Of a stretch of 64,000 nt of DNA, positions 45,094-53,650 are shown piece after piece; the first letter of the stretch is position 1, and the number at the start of each line of letters is the position of its first letter. The notes beneath the pieces were generated by a model. That model was not told the DNA's origin. It made no database searches and saw only the letters and a list, made by a program, of their open reading frames with translations. The DNA is from CAVWGP01 sp963754645 (lineage in GTDB: Bacteria > Pseudomonadota > Alphaproteobacteria > Bin65), in NCBI GenBank assembly GCA_963754645.1, contig CAVWGP010000004.1, forward strand, positions 496,001-560,000, in the 5' to 3' direction. The position numbers were made by a program, and so were the translations under genes.

Positions 45094-46382
45094 GTTTCGC
45101 TCTCGCCGCCTTCCTCGTCGTCTTCATCTTCATGATGGTGGCGGCGATGCCCGTCGCCTGGTCGATGGCGGTTGCGACAGTCGCCTACATGGCCTTCTCG
45201 AGCCAGTGGTCGCTGCTGCCGATCCTGCCCGAGAAGATTTTCCAGGGCATGGACGTGTTCATCCTTACGGCGATCCCGATGTTTCTTCTTGCCGGCGAGC
45301 TTTTCGCCGAGGGCGGCATCGCGCGGCGCCTCGTCGATTTCGCCAACGTCATGGTCGGCTGGATGCGCGGCGGACTCGCTCAAGTCGCGATCGGCGCCTG
45401 CGTGCTCTATTCCGGGATCACGGGCGTTGCCCTTGGCGAGATCGCGGCCTTGGGCCGCATCTTCATCCCGGCCATGGTCTCGTCCGGCTACACGCCCGCC
45501 TTCGCCGCCGCCGTCATCGCCTCGGCCTCGATCATCGGGCCGACGATTCCGCCCTCGCTGCCGATCATCGTCTATGGCTCGGTCACCAACGTTTCGATCG
45601 GCGGTATGTTCCTCGCGGCCGTGCTCCCCGGGCTCGTCATCGCCGCGGCGCAGATGTTGCTCGTCGCCCATATGGCGCGGCGGCTCGACTTGAAGCCAGT
45701 CGCCGCCGACCGCTCGCTCGGCGCGATCGGCCGGGCCGCGCGCGGCGCCATCCTGCCGATGGGCATGCCCGTCATCATCCTCGCCAGCATCGTCGGCGGC
45801 GTGATGACGCCGACCGAGGCGGCGGGCGCCTCGGTCGCCTACGCGCTCGCGGTCGCGATGTTGATCTACCGCTCGATCAGGCTGTGGCAGCTCGGCGACG
45901 TCCTCGGCCGCGCGGTCGTGTTCTCGGGCCAGCTCATCATCATCGTTGCCTGCGGCGCCGGCTTCGCCTGGGTCATGGGCTTCGAGAACGTCACCGGCCG
46001 CTTCGCCGATTTCGTCGCCGGCCTCGGCCTCGGACCGGTGGGCACGATGCTGTTGTTCAACCTGCTGTTCCTCGTGCTCGGCATGTTCATCGATCCTTCG
46101 GCCTCGATCATTCTCTTCGGGCCGATTGTCGCCCCCGCGGCGGCCGCGGTCGGCATCGATCCGCTGCATTTCGGCGTCGTCGTCATCCTCAACCTCAATA
46201 TCGGCCTGTTGACGCCGCCGCTGGGCGTCTCGCTGTTCGCCGCCGAGCGCATTGCCAATTGCGGATTGACGCCGCTGATCCGCGCGGTCTTTCCGTTCAT
46301 CGTCGTTAACATCGCGGGCTTGGCGCTGGTCTCGGCGATCCCGGCGATCACGTTGACGCTGCCGCGCGCCTTCGGCTTCTAG
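45090..46382 (+). CDS. dctM: TRAP transporter large permease (DctM family)
   Basis: A 430-residue permease starting in the ATGA overlap with dctQ, with about 12 membrane segments. MPVAWSMAVATVAYMAF, IPMFLLAGELFAEGGIARRLVDFAN, SASIIGPTIPPSLPIIVYG and the C-terminal NIGLLTPPLGVSLF match DctM. The inner-membrane sodium:organic-acid channel of the DctPQM operon. Followed 16 bp later by the SRPBCC-like gene, which may be cotranscribed. Confidence 0.92.
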   Translation: MSFALAAFLVVFIFMMVAAMPVAWSMAVATVAYMAFSSQWSLLPILPEKIFQGMDVFILTAIPMFLLAGELFAEGGIARRLVDFANVMVGWMRGGLAQVAIGACVLYSGITGVALGEIAALGRIFIPAMVSSGYTPAFAAAVIASASIIGPTIPPSLPIIVYGSVTNVSIGGMFLAAVLPGLVIAAAQMLLVAHMARRLDLKPVAADRSLGAIGRAARGAILPMGMPVIILASIVGGVMTPTEAAGASVAYALAVAMLIYRSIRLWQLGDVLGRAVVFSGQLIIIVACGAGFAWVMGFENVTGRFADFVAGLGLGPVGTMLLFNLLFLVLGMFIDPSASIILFGPIVAPAAAAVGIDPLHFGVVVILNLNIGLLTPPLGVSLFAAERIANCGLTPLIRAVFPFIVVNIAGLALVSAIPAITLTLPRAFGF

Positions 46383-46398
46383 CGAACGAGGAGGAAGC

Positions 46399-46824
46399 AT
46401 GGACCTGTCGCATTGCGTGACCGCCGAATGCGCCGTATCCGCCGAAAAGGCCTATGCCTTCCTCCTCGACGGCACCAAGCTCGGCCGCTGGGCGATCGGC
46501 TCGTTCGGCACCGCGATTCGGCCGGACGGCATCTTCGTCGGCACCTCGCTGTTCGACGGTAGCGTCAGCTACGGGCGGGCGGTGGGCGACCCCGGCCGGC
46601 TCATCATCGACTACCATGTCGGACGAACGCCCGAGCAGTTGACGCCGCGAATCATGGCGAAAATCGTGCCCGGACCCCAGATCGGGCGCCTCGTCGACAC
46701 CTGTCTCGTCACCTTGCTGGCGTGGCGCGACGCGGGTATGGACGACGCCCGTTGGCACCGCCTCAAAGTAAGCCACGAAGCCGAGATCGTGCTGATTCAA
46801 TCGCAGATACAGGGCAACGCTTAA
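46399..46824 (+). CDS. Possible SRPBCC/START-like protein
   Basis: A 141-residue soluble protein behind GAGGAGGAAG. The layout suggests a small SRPBCC (START-like) hydrophobic-ligand fold: an initial strand (CVTAECAVSAEKAYAFLLDGTKLGRWAIG), a middle of beta strands (GSVSYGRAVGDPGRLIIDYHVG) and a long C-terminal helix (DDARWHRLKVSHEAEIVLIQ). Assignment is by pattern only. It may act on or bind the compound imported by the adjacent TRAP system. Convergent with the EamA pair. Confidence 0.5.
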   Translation: MDLSHCVTAECAVSAEKAYAFLLDGTKLGRWAIGSFGTAIRPDGIFVGTSLFDGSVSYGRAVGDPGRLIIDYHVGRTPEQLTPRIMAKIVPGPQIGRLVDTCLVTLLAWRDAGMDDARWHRLKVSHEAEIVLIQSQIQGNA

Positions 46825-46847
46825 GCGGCCGGCGCGCCGCGGCATCG

Positions 46848-47729
46848 CTATCTCGCTTTCGCCTGCCTGAGCTTTGCCTCGCGCAGCGCGATGTAGAGTG
46901 TGGCGGCGACGATGATGGCGGCGCCGAGCAGCGTGAAGCGGTCGGGGACGACGGCGAAAAACACGAAATCGAGGAAGCCGCTCAGCACGAGCTGGGTGTA
47001 GGCGAGCGGCGCCACGATCGAGGCGTCGCCCTCGGTCCAGGCGCGCGTGTTGGCGAATTGGCCCATGGTTGTAAGCGTGCCGGCAAGAGCGAGCAGCAGC
47101 CACAATTCGAGGCTCGGCGCGCGCCACACGAAGAGTGCGGGCACGATGCTGAGGAGCAGCGAAAATACGCCGAAATAAAACACGATGGTTTCCGGCCGCT
47201 CGGTGCGGCCGAGCGATTTCAGCGTGAGCGCGACCGCGGCCGAAAACACGGCGTCGGCGGTGGCGGCGACGACGCCCCAGTTGAGTTCGCCGAAACCGGG
47301 CCGGACCATGACGAGGACGCCGAGAAAGCCCACGCAAACGGCGGCCCAGCGGCGCCAGCGCACGGCCTCGCCCAGTATGAGCGCCGCGAGCAGCACGATG
47401 AACAGCGCGCGCGAGAAGCTCAGCGCGATCACGTCGGTGAGCGGCGCCAGGGTCAACGCGAAAATGAATAGATAAGCGCCGGCCGTGCCCAGCGTGCCGC
47501 GCATGAAATGTCCGCCGAGCCGGCGCGTCGCGAAGGCATGAGTGCGCCAGACGAAGGGCGCGATCAAGCCGATCATGACGATGCTGCGCACGAACAGGAT
47601 TTGCGCCGGGTCGAGATCGCGGCCGAGCGTCTTGATCGCGATGTTGTTGCCCGAGAAGGCGAGGACGGTCAGCAGCATCCAGACGACGGCGCGGCCGTTC
47701 GGCGTGAGCGAAGCAAGCAGCGCCGCCAT
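46848..47729 (-). CDS. EamA/DMT-family transporter (second gene of the pair)
   Basis: A 293-residue protein with ten membrane segments in two EamA repeats, opening LASLTPNGRAVVWMLLTVLAFSGNN and showing LAPLTDVIALSFSRALFIVLLAALILGE in the first half. DMT proteins export or import metabolites such as amino acids. The start ATG overlaps the stop of the upstream EamA gene by one base (TAATG). The two paralogues share SLTPNGR near their N-termini, TERPETIVFYFG/TEAPETIVFYFG and an ALREA terminus, so they arose by tandem duplication. Substrate unknown. Confidence 0.9.
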   Translation of the reverse strand: MAALLASLTPNGRAVVWMLLTVLAFSGNNIAIKTLGRDLDPAQILFVRSIVMIGLIAPFVWRTHAFATRRLGGHFMRGTLGTAGAYLFIFALTLAPLTDVIALSFSRALFIVLLAALILGEAVRWRRWAAVCVGFLGVLVMVRPGFGELNWGVVAATADAVFSAAVALTLKSLGRTERPETIVFYFGVFSLLLSIVPALFVWRAPSLELWLLLALAGTLTTMGQFANTRAWTEGDASIVAPLAYTQLVLSGFLDFVFFAVVPDRFTLLGAAIIVAATLYIALREAKLRQAKAR

Positions 47730-48643
47730 TATTGCACGGCGCCGCCGGCGGCGGTGACGACCGGCGAGGCGCGCGGCCGCTTCAGCACGGCTTCGCGCAG
47801 GGTAATATAGAGCGTCGAGGCGACGATGACGGCCGAACCCGCGATCGCCCAAAAATCGGGGATTTCGCCGAACAGGAAGAAGCCGAGCGCGCCGGCATAG
47901 ATAAGATGGAAATATCCGAGCGGCGCCATGACCGAGGCTTCGCCCACGGCCCAGCCGCGCACCGAGAGCGATTGCGCCGCGGCGCTGATCAACGACAGAA
48001 CCAGGAGGATCAGCCATTCGCGCGGCGTCGGCTCGACCCAGGTCAGCGCCGCCGGGATCGCCATCAGCGCGGTGGAGAACAGGCCGAAATAGAACACGAT
48101 GGTTTCGGGCGCCTCGGTGCGCGAGAGCTGCTTCAAGGTCATCACGATACCGGCGGATAGAACGGCATTCGCGAGGGCCGCCATCAGCGCGGGATCGAGC
48201 GGCGCCGAACCCGGCCGCACCATGATGACGACGCCGGCGAAGCCGACAAGCACGGCGAGCCAGCGGCGCCAGCCGACGACCTCGCCGAACAGGGCGATGG
48301 CCAGGAGAACCGTGAAGATGACCTTGGTGAATCCTAGCGCCGTCACGTCGGCGAGCGGCGCATGGGTGATGGCGTAAACGTAAGTGATGAAACCGGAGAG
48401 GCCGATCACGGCGCGGCCGAAATGCGCGCCGATGCGCCGCGTCGCCACCGCGCGCTGGTGCAAGGCGAACGGCAAGACGAAAAGAGCGAGCATCGCCGAG
48501 CGCAGGAAAATGATCTGCCAGATGTCAAGCCGCGGCGACAGGCTCTTGATGCCGGCGCTTTGCAGCGCAAACAAAAAGCTGCTTGCCATAATGAAAATCG
48601 CGCCTCGGCCGTTGGGCGTTAACGATGTCCAAAAGCGCTGAAT
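47729..48643 (-). CDS. EamA/DMT-family transporter (first gene of the pair), start uncertain
   Basis: Family similarity extends upstream of the first ATG (48589). The 18 codons before it include SLTPNGRGAIF, equivalent to the start of the downstream paralogue, but no ATG, GTG or TTG opens them. An ATT at 48643 with GAGG six bases upstream could be an unusual start; otherwise the true start lies at the ATG at 48589 and lacks most of the first helix, or an indel removed the normal start. From 48589 the protein has 286 residues with nine to ten membrane segments. Stop overlaps the next gene by one base. Confidence 0.8.
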   Translation of the reverse strand: MQRFWTSLTPNGRGAIFIMASSFLFALQSAGIKSLSPRLDIWQIIFLRSAMLALFVLPFALHQRAVATRRIGAHFGRAVIGLSGFITYVYAITHAPLADVTALGFTKVIFTVLLAIALFGEVVGWRRWLAVLVGFAGVVIMVRPGSAPLDPALMAALANAVLSAGIVMTLKQLSRTEAPETIVFYFGLFSTALMAIPAALTWVEPTPREWLILLVLSLISAAAQSLSVRGWAVGEASVMAPLGYFHLIYAGALGFFLFGEIPDFWAIAGSAVIVASTLYITLREAVLKRPRASPVVTAAGGAVQ

Positions 48644-48751
48644 CGCCGACCTCGTGGTTTTTTTGTTGTGGGCACGCTATAAGACGCCGCCCCGATCTTC
48701 CTTGCAACAGCGCCCGCTGCGGGCGCTGCATGCGCAATTCCAAGCCGAACC

Positions 48752-49423
48752 GTGGTCCTGACGCGCGATTCCATCAAAAGCGGATTTATCGATCGCATGA
48801 TCGCCCAAGGCGGCGGCTTGCCCGATCGCTGGAGCAAAGCGCAGATCCGCGAGTGCTATCGACGCCTGCTCGCCGAAGCGCCCAAGGGCGACCTTTGGAT
48901 TTTCGCCTACGGGTCGTTGATTTGGAATCCCGCGATCCATGTTGCGGAAGAGCGGCTGGCGCGCCTGCGCGGCTATCACCGGCGCTTTTGCTTGTGGACC
49001 AGCCTCGGTCGCGGCTCGCCGGAACGGCCGGGCCTCATTCTCGGGCTGGAGCCGGGCGGCTCATGCGCCGGCGTCGCCCTGCGCGTCGAGCGCACGGTGG
49101 CGGAGTCCGAATTCGAGATCCTGTTTCGCCGCGAGATGGTCAGCGGCTCCTATGCTCCGCGTTGGGTGCCAGGCGCATTGGATGGCGCGCGGCGCTCGGT
49201 GCCGATGCTCGTCTTCGTCATGAATCGGGGCCATCCGCGCTATTCCGGGCGCTTGACCGATGCGCGCATCGCGAAATCGATCGCGACGGCCGAGGGCCCG
49301 CTCGGTGCGTGCTGCGACTATCTCGATCAAACGGTGGCGGCGCTTGCCGATCGCGGCATTCGCGATTCCATGCTCAATCGCATGCAGCGCCTGGTGTCCG
49401 CGCGGCGCGGCGCAGAGCGTTAG
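48752..49423 (+). CDS. ChaC-like gamma-glutamylcyclotransferase
   Basis: A 223-residue protein from a GTG at 48752 (an ATG at 48797 is possible). LWIFAYGSLIWNP with YGSL at 53-56 is the substrate-binding loop, GYHRRFCLWTSLGRGSPERPGL follows, and the active-site glutamate is in LFRREM. This is the ChaC/GGCT fold that releases 5-oxoproline from gamma-glutamyl peptides such as glutathione. Divergent from the EamA pair. The hydantoinase/oxoprolinase operon 6 kb downstream could in principle use 5-oxoproline, but no direct link is shown. Confidence 0.9.
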   Translation: MVLTRDSIKSGFIDRMIAQGGGLPDRWSKAQIRECYRRLLAEAPKGDLWIFAYGSLIWNPAIHVAEERLARLRGYHRRFCLWTSLGRGSPERPGLILGLEPGGSCAGVALRVERTVAESEFEILFRREMVSGSYAPRWVPGALDGARRSVPMLVFVMNRGHPRYSGRLTDARIAKSIATAEGPLGACCDYLDQTVAALADRGIRDSMLNRMQRLVSARRGAER

Positions 49424-49427
49424 CGCC

Positions 49428-49745
49428 TCAACAGCCGCAGCTTCGCACGCAGGCCGAGCGCTGGTCGCGGCAATTGCGGTCGTAGCAATTCGGGTAGCGG
49501 GCGTTGCACGTCCGGGCGCAGGACAGGTTGCAGGCATATTCCTGCACGCCCGGTATGCTTTGCTTGGGCGAGGCCGAGGGCTTCTCGGCTAACGAAGCGG
49601 GGGCGAACTCATCCATGAGCTTGTCCACGACCAGATTGGCCGATGGCGCGCAGGTCGCTGGGCCGGCGTTCGCGGGATTCTGTGAAAATCCAGCGATTCC
49701 AATAAGTAACGCCACTACAGCGAGTATGGTGAGAATGCGCTTCAT
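49428..49745 (-). CDS. Small secreted cysteine-rich protein
   Basis: A 105-residue protein with a signal peptide (about 1-28, MKRILTILAVVALLIGIAGF) and a C-terminal cysteine domain that spaces cysteines C-x3-C-x3-C-x6-C-x4-C-x6-C-x3-C-G-C. The same C-x3-C-x3-C-x6-C opening and C-G-C ending occur in the protein encoded at 52819-53523. Disulfide bonding in the periplasm or outside the cell is expected. No family was recognised; a metal-binding, inhibitor or envelope role is speculation. It converges on the ChaC-like gene, 4 bp apart. Confidence 0.75.
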   Translation of the reverse strand: MKRILTILAVVALLIGIAGFSQNPANAGPATCAPSANLVVDKLMDEFAPASLAEKPSASPKQSIPGVQEYACNLSCARTCNARYPNCYDRNCRDQRSACVRSCGC

Positions 49746-49879
49746 GTCGGGCCTGTCGGTCTGCTCCTTGGTTTCGATGGCCTCTTATAGTGGATGCTAG
49801 CTGAACAGGGGTTGAATGGAACAAGCTTTTACGCCGGCGAATGGGTAAATTCATATGAGGGCCGCGGTGGGACGGGCAC

Positions 49880-50899
49880 ATGGTTGATACGGATCGAGGA
49901 CGGGACATTTTGCTCGTCGGCAGCGTGCCGCTGGGATCGCCCGAGATTGTGTTCGCCGCTTGCGCCGGCGCGCTCGGCAGCAGCGTCAAGCGACTGCCCG
50001 ACGGCGAAACCGGGCCGCGCACCAATTGGATTGCCTGGCAGCGCGCGGTCCTCGCGGCCAATCCGGGTTTGCGCCAGCTTCCCGGCACGGGCCCGATTCC
50101 GGTTTTCGTCCTCAATTCGGAGCAGCGCGCGCCGCTGGCGTTCGGCGAGCTCGGCTACGCCAAGGCGGCGTTGCAATCCTACGCGGTATTCCGGCGGCTC
50201 AAGCAGGCGGGCAAGATCGCCGCGGCGCATCGCTTCCAAGTGAGCCTGCCGACGCCGCTCGCGGTCGTCGCGCAATATGTCGAGGCCAGCGCCCAGTCCG
50301 CTGTCGAGCCTGCCTATCGCGCCCAGCTCGTTGCCGAGGCCGATGCGATCCTCGCCACGATCCCGCATAACGAGTTGGCCCTGCAGTGGGACGTGGCGAT
50401 CGAATTCGCCGTGCTCGAGGGCTTGCGCCGGGTTCATTTCGCGCCCGTATTCGAAGGCATCGTCGCGCGCCTCCAAGCATTGCGCGCGCTCGTCCCGCCG
50501 GCGGTCGAGATGGGGTTTCATCTGTGCTACGGCGATGCCGGCCATAAGCATTTCACGGAGCCGGCGGATACCGGCCTGTTGGTCAAAGTCGCCAATGCCC
50601 TGTCGGAAAGCTCGCCGCGTCCGATCCAATGGATCCACATGCCAGTGCCGAAGGAGCGCGACGACAGCGCCTATTTCGCGCCGCTCGCGCAGCTCAGGCT
50701 ACGCCCGGAGACGACGTTATTTCTTGGCTTGGTGCATCACGGCGACGGCATCGAGGGCGCCCGCCGCCGCATGGCGATGGCCGATCGTTTCGCCCGCGGC
50801 TACGGCATCGCCACCGAATGCGGCTTCGGCCGCCGCCCGCCCGAATCCATCCCGGCGCTGCTGGCGCTGCATGCGGCGGCGGCGGGCAGCACGCGCTAA
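49880..50899 (+). CDS. UROD/MetE-like TIM-barrel protein (function unknown)
   Basis: A 339-residue soluble protein. The opening LLVGSVPLGSPEIVF, the VKRLPDGETGPRTNWIAWQ segment, QVSLPTPLAVVAQYVEAS and LQWDVAIEFAVLEG, plus the ending TECGFGRRPPESIPALLALH, resemble the uroporphyrinogen decarboxylase/cobalamin-independent methionine synthase superfamily barrel. The canonical MetE zinc site (His-Cys-Glu-Cys) is only partly evident: a His-x-Cys (HLCYGDAGHKH) near residue 215 and a late Cys in ECGFG are candidates. It may be a methyltransferase of a catabolic or demethylation route. Monocistronic. Confidence 0.7.
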   Translation: MVDTDRGRDILLVGSVPLGSPEIVFAACAGALGSSVKRLPDGETGPRTNWIAWQRAVLAANPGLRQLPGTGPIPVFVLNSEQRAPLAFGELGYAKAALQSYAVFRRLKQAGKIAAAHRFQVSLPTPLAVVAQYVEASAQSAVEPAYRAQLVAEADAILATIPHNELALQWDVAIEFAVLEGLRRVHFAPVFEGIVARLQALRALVPPAVEMGFHLCYGDAGHKHFTEPADTGLLVKVANALSESSPRPIQWIHMPVPKERDDSAYFAPLAQLRLRPETTLFLGLVHHGDGIEGARRRMAMADRFARGYGIATECGFGRRPPESIPALLALHAAAAGSTR

Positions 50900-51080
50900 T
50901 TTCGCCCGCCTTGAGATGCCATGCACGCCACGCGGGCTGATTTCGAGGGTCTGAATAGCTTGTTTAGACCAGCGCGAACCCCGCTAGTTTGCGCCGGGGG
51001 AGTTCGCTATCGTTCGCCGGACCACGAGTTGCGAGCCGGAAGCCAAATTTGTTTCAACAAAGATTGAGGGGAGAGCGAGC

Positions 51081-52797
51081 GTGAAATCCTTGCGGTGGTT
51101 TCTCGGCGTTCTTGCATACCTCATCATCGTGCCGCCGGCGTTGGCGCAAGACGCGGACGGCGATTGGCACGGCACGGTCAAGTCGTCTGCCAGTGAAAAT
51201 CAGCTCGTCATTCACATCCGAAAAGCGGCGGACTCGCGCTACGCCGGATCGATGGATATTCCCGATCTTGGCGTGAGCGGCATTCCGCTCGAAACAATTG
51301 CGGCCGATGGGCGGTCTCTGGTGTTCACCGCGTCGTCCGTTGGCGGCGCCTACCGGGGGACGTGGGATCCGGCACAAAATCGCTGGAAGGGCGAGTGGAC
51401 GCGGGCAGGCGCAACGTCCGCGCTTGACCTCGCCCGCGGTGGGGCCGCGGAGGCTCCTCAAGGGCCGTTTACTGGGCTTGATGGCAATTGGGACGCCGTG
51501 TTCGTAGACGGGCAAGTGCGTCTGCGGGTCGTTCTGCGTATCAAAGTCGAGGCAACAGGAACGATAACGACGCTGGACAGCCCCGATCAAGGAATATCCG
51601 GCCTTGCGGTGAGCGCGTTGCGCCGCAATGGGGCCGCCGTCCGGATCGAAATGCGGAGCATTGCCAGCGTTATCGAAGCGACGCTCGATGTGCGTGAACA
51701 GGTCCTGACCGGCAATTGGGTCGCCGGTGGAAAAAATTATCCGATTGCATTCAACCGTCGCGCGCCCGGGGCGAGCGATCCGGTGGCAAAGCGGCCGCAA
51801 ACGCCGGTAAAGCCCTATCCCTATCGTGAAGAAGAAGTCGAATACGAAAATCCGGCCGCCAAGGTTCGGTTGGCGGGAACGCTGACGGTTCCAACGGGAG
51901 CCGGACCGTTTCCAGCCGTGTTGTTGATTGCCGGATCGGGCGACCTCGACCGCGACGAAACGATCAATGACCACAAAGTATTTCTTGTTCTTGCGGACCA
52001 CCTGACACGCCAGGGCATTGCGGTCTTGCGCGTCGACAAGCGCGGCGTCGGCAAATCGACGGGCGATTACGGCGCGGCGACGACGGCCGATTTCGCGTCC
52101 GATGCCGAGGCCGGCGTCGCCTTCTTGAAATCGCGGCCGGACATAAATCGGCGCAAGATCGGCCTTGCCGGGCACAGCGAAGGCGGCCTTATCGCGCCGC
52201 TCGTCGCCTCGCGCGACCCGTCGGTGGCGTTCGTCGTTCTATTGGCCGCCCCGGGCGTGGCTGGAATCGAAATTGGCGTCACCCAATATGTCGACCAACT
52301 CAAGGCGATGGGTACAAGCGATGCCTCGATCGCGAAAATGTCGGCTGTTATGCGCAACATCTTTACCGCGATGCTCGCGGTGCGAAGCTCGTCCGAAGCG
52401 GCCGCGCGGGCGCGCGAGATGATCGAAGTCGTCGCGGGATGTTCTCGGAATTACGACCGACGCAGCACTATCGGCCCTAGTTGCGCGCTATAGCTCGGAC
52501 TGGATGAGGTTTTTCCTGTCTTACGATCCGAATCCCGCCTTGCGAGCGGTCAAAATCCCGGTTTTGGCAGTCAACGGCTCGAAGGACATTCAGATCGCGG
52601 CCAAGCAAAACCTGGCGGCGATTCGCGGCGCCCTCGCTGGAAATCGCGACGTCGAAACGCACGAATTGCCCGGCCTCAATCACCTGTTCCAGACCGCAAA
52701 CACGGGACTGATGTCCGAATACGGCTCGATCGAAGAAACCTTTGCGCCGGCCGCCCTCGAACTTATCGCGAAGTGGATTGTTGCGCGCGTGAAATGA
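51081..52797 (+). CDS. Secreted alpha/beta hydrolase (dienelactone/S9-like), frameshifted near 52437
   Basis: A GTG at 51081 behind GAGGGGAG opens a signal peptide (SLRWFLGVLAYLIIVPPALA). A beta-rich N-terminal region of about 220 residues with two similar segments (SGIPLETIAADGRSLVF, SGLAVSALRRNGAAVRI) precedes an alpha/beta hydrolase domain with GSGDLDRDE, GHSEGG (nucleophile) and the acid and histidine in the shifted frame (VNGSKDIQ, GLNHLF). The frame derails at a GGG run near 52437 and resumes as VLGITTDAALSALVARY to the stop at 52797. Corrected length about 571 residues. Ester or peptide substrate unknown. Confidence 0.85.
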
Positions 52798-52818
52798 TTT
52801 CGGGCGAAGACCGGCGCC

Positions 52819-53523
52819 TTATTGCATCCGGCAGCCGCAGCGCGAGGGGCGGCAGGATTCGAGTTTGCGGACGCAGGAGGCCTTGGCCGGCGAAGCGCCG
52901 TCGTTGCATTGCGCGAATTCGCTGTCGCAGGCGCCGATGCAGCTTGCGGTGCAATTGGCGAGCGAGGCCGTGTTCGTCGCAGGGCGCTTGGCGGGCGGGG
53001 CCGGCGTCGTCGTCGTCGCGCGCCGCATCGGCGGCGGCGGTGGCTCGGCGTCGTTCATCGGGGGTGAATTGGCGGCCGGGCGGCGGGTTGCCGAGGTTGC
53101 CGGCGGCGGCGGCGGCGGCGCGGCCTCGCGCGTGATCGAAACATTGCCGCGATTCGATGGCGGGCGCGCGTCGCGCGTGTCGTTCGTCGACGAGGACGGC
53201 GGCGGCTCGATGCCCGGGTTGCGATAGGTTTCGATCCGCAACCGGCCGCTCGGCGGTGGCGCGGAAGTATTGGCCGGCGGCGGGGGTGCGACATCGCGCG
53301 TTTCGCTGTTGGGCTTGGCCGGCGCAGTGCCGCGCTTGGTCTCGGTTCCGCCCGTCGAGCGGTCGTCGAGCGTTTCTTCCTTAATGCGGCCTTGGGCAAG
53401 AAAGATCGTGCCGCCGGGCACATAAAGCGGTGTTTCCGCCGCCGCCTGGCTAACCGGCAAGGCCGCCGGCAGCGCCAAGAAAAACGCCGAAATAATTGCC
53501 ATAAAAGATTGATTTTTATTCAT
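52819..53523 (-). CDS. Secreted proline-rich protein with C-terminal cysteine domain
   Basis: From the ATG at 53523 (GGGGTG six bases upstream) the protein has 234 residues: a signal peptide (about 1-28), a long low-complexity Pro/Thr/Ser/Ala linker (poly-proline blocks near residues 80-90 and 130-170), then a C-terminal domain NCTASCIGACDSEFAQC, an insert, and SCVRKLESCRPSRCGC. The cysteine spacing parallels the small protein at 49428-49745. A wall- or envelope-spanning linker with a disulfide-rich tip is suggested. Function not recognised. Confidence 0.72.
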   Translation of the reverse strand: MNKNQSFMAIISAFFLALPAALPVSQAAAETPLYVPGGTIFLAQGRIKEETLDDRSTGGTETKRGTAPAKPNSETRDVAPPPPANTSAPPPSGRLRIETYRNPGIEPPPSSSTNDTRDARPPSNRGNVSITREAAPPPPPPATSATRRPAANSPPMNDAEPPPPPMRRATTTTPAPPAKRPATNTASLANCTASCIGACDSEFAQCNDGASPAKASCVRKLESCRPSRCGCRMQ

Positions 53524-53650
53524 AAAACACCCCAGCCTGAGACGCCTTCGCGGACCTCGATGTGGCGCAACCCCAGTATGATTCATACGGCGGGCGGCGC
53601 CGCGGCATTCCTTGCGCCGCCGTGCCCGCCAGCCCAGACTCCCTTGAATC

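Noticed and set aside
44599..46382. Long alternative frame on the plus strand through the TRAP permease genes
   Set aside because: Arg/Ser-rich translation in the wrong frame; the dctQ and dctM frames carry the membrane segments and family motifs.
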